From NCBI GenBank assembly GCA_034620365.1, contig JAQGEQ010000305.1, positions 496,001 through 560,000 on the forward strand: a DNA stretch of 64,000 nt. Reading direction: 5' to 3'. Position 1 is the first letter of the stretch, and each line of letters starts with the position of its first letter. Shown piece after piece: positions 39,910 through 49,860 of the stretch. The position numbers and the translations under genes were made by a program. The notes below the pieces were generated by a model. That model made no database searches. It saw only the letters and a program-made list of their open reading frames with translations, and was not told the origin of the DNA. This DNA comes from Pegea sp. RAD2-039. Lineage: Eukaryota > Chordata > Thaliacea > Salpida > Salpidae.

Positions 39910-40280
39910 TATCGATTGATTCAATCAATGGAAATCTTCTAATAAAAACTGAACCAGCGTCTTCTGAAACAAGTAATCGGGAGTCATCAGTAACTGATGA
40001 AGAAGGATTGCAAATAAAATGGAAAAAGTCTCACGAATCTAAGGCAGGAGAAGCTTTTCAATCATCTGGAAAAGAAATGGTCGCAACATCTTTCCAAACA
40101 CATGTTGCAGTATCTTCTGAGGCGCGCGTCGAAAGATTTGAACATTAATCCGCTGCAAAAGGGTCTGGATCACCTGACACATGACCTGATTATCGGCACT
40201 CTTTCTCAAATACTCCAAATGAAGAGAGGCTCCACATTTATCCACTTTCTGATTCTGCCTTGCTTCCTATAATCTTGTAG
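39910..40280 (+). pseudogene. array B exon copy 8
   Basis: Nearly identical to the copy at 23965, including ESKAG and the TAA after RFEH. It is followed by TGACGTCA at 40311. Confidence 0.75.
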
Positions 40281-41599
40281 CATTTTTCGTTACTTATGAT
40301 GACAAAAGTATGACGTCATCGTTTATGTAAGGTTTTTTGCTTGATTAAAACTTAATATGAAACTCATCAAAATATTGATGCCAAATTGTCATGCTGTATA
40401 ATCTGTTGCAAGTTGTGAGAAATTAAATTAAATATATTTATGGATAGCTTTTATGTTTTATTAAAACTTGACATGAAACCTTTAAGATTTATCCCTAAAA
40501 TTAAACCAAGTTTTTAAACAGGACGAAAAATTGTCCATTCTATTTTACAAAACAATAAAGAATAATAGGAAAAATTTTCAATCTAATATTTCTCTGATGT
40601 AATCATAGCTGTAATGAAAAATCACATTTCATTTTCGAAAGAATAAAATTCATCAAAATCTAACATCTAACCAGCACTTACAGTGAAATATTTGAGTCTT
40701 TTGATGATTCTTCTTACAAATAATAATCTTCCCTACAGATCAAATCTCTTGCAAACAAGGATTCTTTCACTTAATAAAGCTATCTGCAAATTAAAACCAT
40801 TTAATATTTGCAAGTTGATAACATCTTCAGTACATAACACTGCGACAAGAAATATTCCATAAAAAACCCGAGTAGAAAAACCCCTGTTAGTCTGTTTTAT
40901 GACAATACTTCTTGCAGACGTAATCTTCTTGGATAAGAAAGACGTTGAATTGACAAGTTTTTCTATTTACAGTTTCAAAGGCTTTGGTGAAATCTACAAA
41001 GGCAACATAGACCCTTATTTTACTCATAATATTTTTGTTAGATTTGTTTAAGAGCTAACTCTATGTCAGTAGTGTTTAACCTCCTCTTGTGTCTGCAATG
41101 AGTTTCAAGAAAACAGACTTAGCTTTAGAAGACACAAGACTACTTAGCTAAATTCGTGCTAGTTTTTTTTGTATATTTATTTGAAGTACAAAGTTCTTAA
41201 CAACACAGTGAAACTGTTTTCAATCAATTTATATAGTTGCTTTAGATATTTAAATAAACCTATGACAGAACTTTCTTCGCACGTCTTATTTTAGTGTCTT
41301 TATCCAAATTTATAGTTGTGTACTTGAAATTTTTCAATTTTATTTCTGATTAAATAAGCAAGATTATTATCAACTAACATAAACTATTTAAGGACCACTT
41401 TAGGTTTCTTGTCGCCACAAAGCAGAAACTTAAAATATCTATACATAAGTAGAGAATAAGGAAGAAGACGTTATCCTTAAGCTTGTTTAGCCTAAGTAAA
41501 TGGGATTTTTTAGTTTGAAGCTTGCTAAGTGCAAGTGTGATCTAACAAATAAATCTTCTGGAAGAAGGATTTCATCCTTTCAGGTTTTATGTAATCAAC

Positions 41600-42660
41600 G
41601 TACTCTTGAAAGCATTTCAATCTACTAAACTTAGTAAATTCATTTCTTCATTTTTTTAAAACAAAACTTTATTTCTGATGGTGTTTCGCTGCCTTATTTT
41701 GTATTGCTTGACCAATTTCTTCGTTACTTATGATGAGGTGACTATGACGTTATCATTTATGGGTAAGTTTTATGTTTGATTAAAACTTTATATCAAACCT
41801 TCAAGAAATATCCCTAGAATTAAATCAAGTTTTTAAGCAAGACGAAAAATTACCCACTCTCTTTTAAACAATTTGAAGAATAATAAGGCAAAGATTAAAA
41901 TTGATAACTGTTTGGTGTATTCACAGTTGTATTGAGAATCATAACTAATTTTGGAAAGTATAAAATGTGATCGAAATAAAGATATCTAAACCAAGCGAAA
42001 AGTTGGTTTAAAGTACCCTGTTAGAATGCTTTATGTCAACACTTCTTGCAGAGGCAAAACTCTAAAATTAAAGCTGAAGCTAGAGCCTTCGAGGAAGCTC
42101 CTTATTGTACTCAGTCTGGTTTTTGCAACTCCCGTGACGTTAACTATAGGTAACTGCATCAGTTCTTCTATTTCGCTGCTTACCTTGTTGGTGTGAAGAA
42201 TGGAAATCTGCTTCATTGGCAACAACTAGATATTCATAAATTCTATGCCCTATCATAGAAGATCAGGGTAAGGAATCGTGGTGATCTGTCCTTCCAGGAG
42301 ACACTGCTGTAAACCCTTAAATTGATTTGTGAAACAGGCAATCAAAAGAATCTTCTACAGGATTAAATTGAGATTTTTTAGTGGTTGCAGAACCGTTATC
42401 TTTCTCAAATTTTTTTCTCATTAAAGGATCTGACGTGGATTGGCCCACAAAACTAAGTTTTAGGACCAAGTATCTAAACTTTAGCTGCCTTGTCCCCATA
42501 AACCAGAAACTTAAAATGTTTATACATAAACTGCGAACAAGTAACAAGTCAACATAATTTTCAGAGTTATTCTCAATTTACTCACTATTACTTTGGTTCT
42601 TGCAAGTGTGATTTCTTTAACCATTTTCAGGAGGAAATACTCAACCTAAAAAATGGCGCT
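41600..42660. repeat. exon-less end unit and decayed array flank
   Basis: At 41704-41745 the sequence reads from TTGCTTGACC straight into AATTTCTTCGTTACTTATGA, exactly where array units carry the exon copy. 42016-42310 is a copy of the dispersed repeat. 42470-42660 is an old hairpin block (TTCTTGCAAGTGTGATTTC) in which the stem has been lost. Confidence 0.65.
42060..42310. repeat. dispersed repeat, copy 2 of 3
   Basis: It shares TACTCAGT, a CTGCTTACCTTGTTGGTGTG-like stretch and GGCAACAACT in the same order with 14080-14350 and 51160-51360. Its neighbour (CCTGTTAG...CTTCTTGCAGA) also occurs in array B units. Family unknown; perhaps part of the older LINE. Confidence 0.6.
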
Positions 42661-43300
42661 CTTACTGTTTCTTAATTTCTTTGGTGGTTACCAATATCTC
42701 CCTACAGTTAGGCTTCCTTAGCAAGTGTGCTATATTTGAAATAAGTACTAAAAGAGCATTTTATTCGATTTGTTTCGGAAATTGAACTATGCGATGGTAG
42801 ACATCTTTAACAGGTAGATATCTCTACTACGGGTAAGGTGTCTATCTATTAATACCAGATCTTCAAGGACCTTTGTAACTAGAAAGATTGCTCTAAGCCT
42901 TAAGTTTCACCAATCTAAATTATAAAGGGTTCAATCGTCTAAGATGTGCATGATAAAAACATTTTGCAAAGTAACTTCCATCTATTCTATCTATCCAGAA
43001 ATAATACAGAAATATAAACCTGTTTGTCATGAGGGCCTCGGTGTAGCCGTGGTGCTGGAAAAGTCTTCTTTAAATTTCATAAAAATTTGGTGTTTGGGTT
43101 AAGAGATTCGCAATAGAATTTAGAGGTAGACGTTAAATAATAATAATAATAAGGGCCTGCTTGTGGCGAGAATGGTCATGCAGGTTGTGCTGTAAGTGAT
43201 GGAATTAAATGAAAAACAAAACACAGTGAAATGCAGAGGAACTTATCGAGCAAAACACAGTGAAACGCCTAAGAAAAGGTCATTAGAACATTCATTTATT
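42660..43300. other. intergenic, no gene seen
   Basis: Contains a short (AAT)n run near 43137-43153 and a pair of AAAACACAGTGAAA repeats about 40 bases apart near 43220-43265. No coding or RNA gene evidence. Confidence 0.5.
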
Positions 43301-44570
43301 TGAAGTTGCTTTTTCTTCTCTATTCTTCAGTTGTTTGTGGAGTAGATCCAATCGGAGCAATCTGCATCGATATCCTCCCATTTCTTCTTTAGCAATTTTA
43401 TACTGCGCTTCCAGGTATCCTTAAAGTGAAGAAACGAACGGCTGAAACTACGATTGTCATTTGATAGCTCCCCATATAATAGATGTTGGAGCTAGATGGA
43501 GGCTAGACTGATGTTGGTGCTTGACATGCACTTGATGCTTCCGCTCAATGATAGGAAGCAGCGTGTTGATGTTTTCATCGAACCATTTCTTGCTGTTATA
43601 AGTCCAAAAGCTTTTAGTGCACTATTGGAGATCTTGACTTTTATTTTAAACTAAAACAAAGAGGCAGTGGTGTCCGTTGAAAGTGTTAACATATCCATTA
43701 AAGTCGACAATTTCACAATCTTCTTCGGAACGCGCATCGCGATGATATGTAAGCACGGTGTATGTACTACTTTCATTTTTGACTTGTATTTGATTTTACT
43801 TGAAAGATGCAATTTGCAGCATACTTGAGAGTAATTGCTTTTGTAATCAGAATTTTGGTATGAAATTATCAATAGCGCATTGCCTAGAAGGCTACGTCTT
43901 ACCAAGACGAGTTATAATTAGTGCAAAGGCTAAAACCGTGGATGTCTCCAGGAAACTTTATGTTGGGATTTTGTCCTTAAAAAGCCTTAGTGATACTGAA
44001 ATTTTGGAGACAAAAACCTCAAGAAAGCGTTGTCCATTAAAATTTATTTTAGCAAAAGCCAAAACATCTAAGGTAAATAGTCCAGAAATGGTGATCAGCA
44101 CCTACGCTTGCATTAAAGTCACCCAGAATAATGAGATCGCTGTTTTTATGAAAATTGCGAGTAACCAGATTAAGTTTCTCATAAAACGTATCTTTGAAGT
44201 CATCAGCAGTGTGAAGGTCTATATGCTGACGTGGGCTGGTGTGCCTTCCACATAGTGAATATGCAAAGAGTTTTTCATTTTAAATTTTATACGTTCGTTG
44301 CCATCCGTACCTAGGACTATTTAACGAAGTAGGGAATTCTTGACAGTAAAACTTACGTTCTCTGCATTCGTTGGCAGGCTTTTCTTGCCAGAAAAAATGT
44401 AATCTTTTTATCTTATGGACTCTCGGCTGGCGTATTTAAAGGGCAGCAATATCGACTTTTAGATGAGCAAGCTCGTTCGTAATGATGACAGTTTTTCTGA
44501 CGTCACGAACGTTACTGGCATCGCAATCCATGCCGAGACTTTCTAAATTCCCAGCTTAAGAGTGGAAAAC
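43300..44570 (-). mobile_element. decayed LINE, endonuclease domain and linker
   Basis: Minus-strand pieces in different frames appear in the order of a known LINE endonuclease. RKTVIITNELAHLKVDIAAL lies near 44460-44530, HFFWQEKPANEC near 44390, the metal-binding motif LGDFNASVGADHHFW near 44085-44130, NGQRFLEV near 44030, and a linker with KKWFDENINTLLPIIERKHQ near 43550-43610. Many stops and frameshifts. It resembles the apurinic-type endonuclease LINEs often annotated as craniofacial development protein 2-like; RTE/Jockey-like, family not settled. Confidence 0.75.
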
Positions 44571-44599
44571 TAATAATTATTTTTTAACTTATTGCTTGG

Positions 44600-45560
44600 A
44601 GCACCGATTCACAATCTGCTTGTCACAGTAAAATATTACTAATTCCCAGGCACCCAATGAGAAAAGCAAATTGGGGCGGAGCAACGTATTATTGACCGGG
44701 GGCTACCAAGCTTAAGGCAGGCGGTGGTTGCTAGGATAATTACGTCTCTCCTACCGACAGAAACTACTCCTGGCGCCTATATATTCGTCAAACCAAATTA
44801 GGCTTATAACCGGTAACTGTAGCTTCCCGTGTTGATTCGACGCTAAACAGCTAAGAGACGCTAAACATAAAAGAAAACAATAACAAGGAAATCAGCATCA
44901 AATTATCGCGCCAAACGTTTTCTATTGAATTTAGAAGATATAATCATTCACGTGAGATGTTCAAATTGATTCATCTAAGAAGCAGCCACATAAGAAAAGA
45001 AACAAGGGAAGAGATGCGATGGCAACTAAGATCAAAACTGAGTATTTATGCGCTACTCAGCTAAATGAAAGAACACGTTCTAACTATGATGAAGTAGAAA
45101 GCTTAATAAGAAAAACAGAAGAAGAGTACTTCACGGTCTAAAGAATGGCTCTACTGGCTCTAACCAGAGATAAAGAAGAGCATCCCGACGTTCTGATTAC
45201 AATGAAAAGGAAATTAGAACTTACGAATCAGTTGAAGAGAGAAATCGAAGAAAGTATGTTGTTTTCACGAGCTAGAAAGCAAAAGGGAGTTTAAACGGGC
45301 TCCTATCATGGATGGACGAGTCCTGTGCCTTCTCGCTGCAAGGAAGAAGTTGGCAGAATCAACCACAACTGCGACTGGATGAGCGTTTTGTAAGAAATAA
45401 TAATAAATTCCGTAGAAGTCGTTGCAACCACGACTGATGAGACGATAGTGGAAAAATGAGTTACAGAAGTTCGATACGCTGTTACTTTTAGTTAGACGCT
45501 AAACAAATACAAGCTTTTTATTCTTGAAACTCCGTTTCATCCTCTTTATTGTTGTACTTT
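44600..45560. other. higher-GC stretch, possibly an old LTR-element relic
   Basis: Base composition is clearly richer in G and C than the surroundings. GACGCTAAAC occurs three times (near 44840, 44860 and 45490). A charged coiled-coil-like reading exists but is broken. With 50440-50990 it may be the flank of one element split by the CR1-like LINE. It is broken; family assignment is a guess. Confidence 0.25.
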
Positions 45561-45727
45561 TCTTTTATTTAGTGACCAACGTGTGGGTAGCATAATTTCT
45601 TACCAACCACAAGGCAATAGTCAAATAGAACATTATGATTTGGGACGTTTAAGACCTCGGGTCAAACTTTATTTATTTATTTATTACAATAAATGTGAAG
45701 GAGGGTGCCTAAAGAGAGCACCTCTCG

Positions 45728-48700
45728 CTAACACACATTCTCACAAATTAGATCTATTTGACGTGTAAACGAAAAAGCATATGACAATGAAGAATTGCAC
45801 AGAATCATAGTATTGTAAAAGAGAAAAATTGACAGTTTAGAAATGGCAATGTTGGCGATATTATAACAATTCAGCTTTTTCTTGAACAACATAAGTGATT
45901 TTGACATGACAATCTCTGATGGCAGATTGTTCCATGTACTGATTGTGCGGTATGAGAAAAAACTTAATCTGGTTAACGTAGCTGGTGGAGTGGGCTTATT
46001 AAGATGTAACTTATGTCTTCTAAGTTGATATAACTTGAGGGAGGGACTAATGGAGAAAAAGTCATCAAACTGAAGATCAATTAGGTTGTGAATAATTTTA
46101 AAAATCAGAATAAGGTCGTATTTAATTCTTCGGATTTCCAAAGTATCTAGATTGAAGAAGCTGAGACGATGCTTATAACTCTCGTATTAAGTTTCCTGCA
46201 AACCAATCTCGTAAATGTTGCCTGAACAGATTCGATTTTTCTGATATCACCAACTTGATATGGCATCCATGCACTGACATTGTATTCAAGAATAGGGCGT
46301 ATGTACAGTTTGAAAAGGTTGACGAAAAACCATGGATCTTTAGAATTAAAAGTCTTTATGATGAGGTGGACAAGCTTGATAGATTTTCCAAAGATTCTGG
46401 AAACATAACTGTGCCATTTGAAGTCAGATGTCAGAGTAATGCCGAGGTCTATGACTGAGAATACTCGTTCAAGAATAGATCCATTGATGTAGTATTGGTT
46501 GCTGAAGTTGGCAGCTGGCTTACGGGAGAATGTTATAACTTCAGACTTTGTTGGCTGGATTTTAAGTTGCCAATTTGCAGACCAGTTTTCTACAATATTT
46601 AGTGCAGTTTGGAGTTTTGAGTGAGAACCAGATAATAGCTTGATGTCGTCTGCATACACAAACACACTGACATAGTCTACTGTTATTAGTCTTCTGATGA
46701 GGTCTTCAATGAAAATCAAAAAGAGAAGTGGACCCAGAACGGAACCCTGAGGAACGCCGCTGATGACTTTACTAGGAGTAGATAAAGATCTTTCTACACG
46801 GGTTCGTTGGGTTCTACCTGATAAGAAATCTTCAATCCATTTTAAGATAGAGTTGCTGATTTTTATGTTTTTCAATACAGTAATGAGCTTGTTGTGTGGA
46901 ACAGAATCAAAAGCTTTAGCAAAATCAAGGTATATGATGTCACATGGAGTATTACTTTCGTAATGAGCTGTAAGCTCATTGAAAAAAGTGAGATGTTGAG
47001 TCAAAGAAGATCTTTGCTTAACAAAGCCATGCTGGACATCAGATATTAGATGATGCTCCGTCAAATGGCTAGTTATATGGTTGTGAATGATATGTTCTTG
47101 AGTTCTGCAGATAACCGAAGTCAGTGAAACTGGTCTGTAGTTAAGTGCAGTGTTTCTGGGACCCTTCTTATAAATTGGAGTAATAATAGCATTCTTCCAA
47201 ATTTGTGGAAGTCTTCCCCGCTTAAGAGTCATGTTAAAGAGTAGCGATAAGGGTAGCACTAAAGAAGAAGTGCTTTTTCTTAAAAACAAAGCTGGGATTT
47301 GATCTGGGGTGTTGGAAACTGTTGATTTTAGAGAAGAAATAGCCTTAGATACTATATCAGCTGTTATGTCTAGATCTACCATCTCAGAGATATTTGAAAG
47401 GATATTGGAGTAGGAAATAGTAGGAGTATTGCCATCATCGGTTATAAAAACCTTTTCAAATTGTTTATTTAGCAATTCAGCTTTATTCTTTGGTTCCATC
47501 ACCAGCTGATTGGCGTTATCAAGCAAGGGAGGTATATGAGATCTCGCCTTAAGCTTGTGATTAATGAAGCCAAAAAACGTTTTCTTGCTAAGTGAAGATA
47601 AGATTGCACTTTCTTTTCCTAAATAGAAGCTATAAACTGATTTCTTGTAGACTAGACAAAGATCTTTGTATAGAGGTTTGATGGAAGGATCTGCTTTAGT
47701 TTGTTTGTGTAAGAGGTTTTTCAAATGCTGTAAATTCCTTAAATATCTTGGCAAGTGTGGCTTTTTGTTGACTCTATATAAAGGTATGAACTTTTTAATT
47801 GACTCATTAACAATGTTAGTAAACCTCGAGTAGATATCATTGATGTCTTCGGTAGAGTTGAAAACAGAAATCCAGTCAACACCTGATAAAAACTTGTTTA
47901 TACTGTTATAATTTCCACGATAAAAGTTCCGTATGCTTGGAGTTTTGACGTTCGTAGAAAAAGTTTGTTGGAGCTTGAATTCAATCATGTTGTGATCGCA
48001 TGTCAGAGCAAAAGGTTCATTTTGATCAACGTAGATAACGTTCTCAGGTTTTGATGTGATGAGAAGATCCAAAGTATTACCACTAACTTGGGTTGGAAAA
48101 GTAACCATCTGAGATAGATTATTGGCATCAAGGAAGTTTACACAGACATGACTCAGATTGGCTAAATTAGTTTTGTCTCCATTCAAATTAAACAATTTTC
48201 CATTGAATGCTAAATTTGGGTTATTCCAATCAATTCTACTAAAATTAAAATCCCCGAGAATATAAATCTCAGGACAAACAAGGTTTTTCAGAACCTTCAA
48301 TAAGGCCTTAATAGTAACCTCATCGTTAACTTTAGACGGTGGTAGGTAGGTACATATAAAGCGGGAAAACTTAGACTTTGAGTAATGAAAATTGAAAGCA
48401 ATAATCTCAAATCCTGGGCAATCAATGGTATTTATCTTAATTCTTGAAATCATGGGTGCCGGTGATGTTTTATAGATTACACAAACACCGCCGCCTCTAT
48501 CAAACAGTCTGTCACAGCGCAAAGCACGAAAAAGATCACTGTCATCCAGAAAGGAGTCAGGATAAAAGGGTTTCAACCAAGTTTCGTTAATGAAAACAAA
48601 TGTAAAATCTTGAGAAAGCAAAAGAGCTTTCAATTCGAAAATTTTGTTGACAATTGACTGTGCGTTGAAAAACATACCTAATATAATAGAAAAATTGTCT

Positions 48701-48870
48701 TTTTGACACTTGTAAGATTTGGTGGTAGGCTTCTGTGTACTGGTATCTTGGGCTGGAAGCATAGTATTAATAATTTTGTGCGAAGAGAGGTTGAATAAGG
48801 ATGATGTGGGTCCAGTGGTTATTTTGCACTTCCGTTTTTTGAAAAGACCTTCACAATCTTTAAAGCCCAT
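45728..48870 (-). CDS. CR1-like LINE ORF2 (endonuclease and reverse transcriptase), one frameshift
   Basis: The main frame runs 48870 to 46147 (907 codons). Endonuclease: FNAQS (68-72), ETW (96-98), GDFNF (206-210), CDHN (291-294). Reverse transcriptase: NYRPVSL (577-583), motif A YLDFAKAFD (647-655), GVPQGS (705-710), catalytic YADD (739-742). The C-terminal domain continues in a second frame (46141 to 45728; EIRRIKYDL, RTISTWNNLP), so one frameshift lies near 46165-46185 (KLNTR in the first frame, YKHRLSFF in the next). All catalytic residues visible are intact, but the frameshift removes the conserved tail. Confidence 0.9.
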
Positions 48871-49814
48871 GGTGGACCTCGAACTTTGTATTTGAAATCA
48901 GTTGGTTGCTCTTTCTGATTTTGGCTGTACGCCTCTTTTAGAAGACGATTATTTTCTAAGCGATCATCTTCACACATATCATGTGCTACTCTGATGCCCT
49001 GGAATTTTTCGTCCTGCTTAAGCTTGTACAGCTTAGCAAGAAATTTACGTTTGTCCCATCTTTCCTGAAAGGACACTTTTAACGGTCTTTTATGATTTGA
49101 TCTTTTTGCCCCGAGTCTGGTCATTGAAACTTTTGGAGCGTCAACAGAACCAAGGCTTTGAGTGCACATTTGATTAAAAGTCTTGATGTCATCGTCTTTA
49201 TCAGTCTCAGAGACACCAAAGATGATGACATTGTTTTCTCTATCCTCCCGGTCCAGAGTAAGTTTTTTGTGCGTGTCAGTAACCTTCTTGGCAAGAAGTT
49301 GCACCACGCTAGTATTTTTTTCGGATCCAGAATTACCAACAACTGAGGCCCATGTGAGAGGCTTCTTTGTGGAGGCATCCAGTTCATCCATAGATTTGGA
49401 TAAGATAGAAATCTTTTCATTGATTTTGGCAACATCGTTGCCAATTTCGGATTTAAATTTGGCCATTTCAGTGGATATGGTGTTGCTGATGTCGGACAAT
49501 AGGCTTTTGTTAGTGTTGGACGAGGTAGTTGTTTTGTCCATAGATCTACATTTAATGCAGGACCAACAAAATCCCACTTGCTGCATTTTATTATTTTCAA
49601 ATATATCATAACATTTTTTACTCACATCACTACAAGTGAGGTGAAACCTAGAGAGCCATTTGATGCAATCTATTGCCAGATCTTCACCAGAGCAAGTTTT
49701 GTTACAAGCTTGGCAATTGCCATAGCAAGCTTGTTTTGAAGAACTTGGTTTGCTTGGGTTTTTTGGAGCTTTTGACCGCAAGGTCCTGCCATTTGTATCT
49801 ATCATAGTTTCCAT
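48819..49814 (-). CDS. CR1-like LINE ORF1 protein
   Basis: 331 residues, intact. Residues 30-90 hold a PHD/esterase-type zinc finger (CQACNK, a His in RFHLTC, then CWSCIKC), as in many CR1-clade ORF1 proteins. The middle has a coiled-coil-like stretch. The C-terminal half (NVIIFGVSE, VSMTRLG, RPLKVSF, KRKFLAK) matches the RNA-binding L1-transposase-22-like fold common to such ORF1s. It probably binds the element RNA. The last 52 bases overlap ORF2 in another frame. Confidence 0.85.
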   Translation of the reverse strand: METMIDTNGRTLRSKAPKNPSKPSSSKQACYGNCQACNKTCSGEDLAIDCIKWLSRFHLTCSDVSKKCYDIFENNKMQQVGFCWSCIKCRSMDKTTTSSNTNKSLLSDISNTISTEMAKFKSEIGNDVAKINEKISILSKSMDELDASTKKPLTWASVVGNSGSEKNTSVVQLLAKKVTDTHKKLTLDREDRENNVIIFGVSETDKDDDIKTFNQMCTQSLGSVDAPKVSMTRLGAKRSNHKRPLKVSFQERWDKRKFLAKLYKLKQDEKFQGIRVAHDMCEDDRLENNRLLKEAYSQNQKEQPTDFKYKVRGPPWALKIVKVFSKNGSAK

Positions 49815-49860
49815 GATAGATTTTTAGTAACTCCCACCAAAGTATGAAATTTATAAGTCA

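Larger units (their letters stand above)
20340..41740 (+). repeat. tandem array B, eight units of about 2656 bases
   Basis: The same point in the captured exon falls at 21440, 24096, 26756, 29421, 32074, 34731, 37387 and 40042, spacings 2653 to 2665. Each unit runs: exon copy; spacer with TGACGTCA; a LINE reverse transcriptase fragment on the minus strand; a block with TCGCCACAAAG, TATA-like sequence and hairpin GCTTGCTAAGTGCAAG; a block with CATCATCAGG; a second TATA-like and hairpin block (GCTTGTTAAGTGCAAG); then the next exon copy. The two hairpin blocks within a unit are distant relatives of each other and of the array A block, so this is a higher-order repeat. Units 29.4 and 37.4 kb, and 24.1 and 40.0 kb, are specially alike, as in unequal exchange. 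The last unit (40.3-41.7 kb) has only one hairpin block and ends in an exon-less site. Confidence 0.95.
45669..49860 (-). mobile_element. CR1-like non-LTR retrotransposon, nearly whole
   Basis: Reading on the minus strand: short leader, ORF1, ORF2 overlapping ORF1 by about 50 bases, short 3' untranslated region, and a terminal (AAAT)n-type run (45671-45687 on the plus strand). Two ORFs, a PHD-like finger in ORF1 and a simple-repeat 3' end fit the CR1/L2 group. Only one frameshift is visible in about 4.1 kb, so the insertion is young. Target duplications were not identified and the exact 5' end is uncertain. Confidence 0.9.

Noticed and set aside
7451-41740. CRISPR-like regular spacing
   Set aside because: Periods of 1.3 and 2.66 kb in a eukaryotic genome; units are long and similar throughout, with no short repeat and unique spacer pattern.
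43800-44255. 151-codon plus-strand open frame
   Set aside because: It lies antisense to a recognisable LINE endonuclease relic; chance antisense frame.
45420-45470. Hammerhead-like CTGATGAGACGATAGTGGAAA
   Set aside because: The stem II arms do not pair properly and CGAAA is absent; no stem III partner seen.
49158-49611. Open frames of 62-162 codons around the LINE ORF1 on both strands
   Set aside because: Overlap an intact ORF1 with a zinc finger; shadows.
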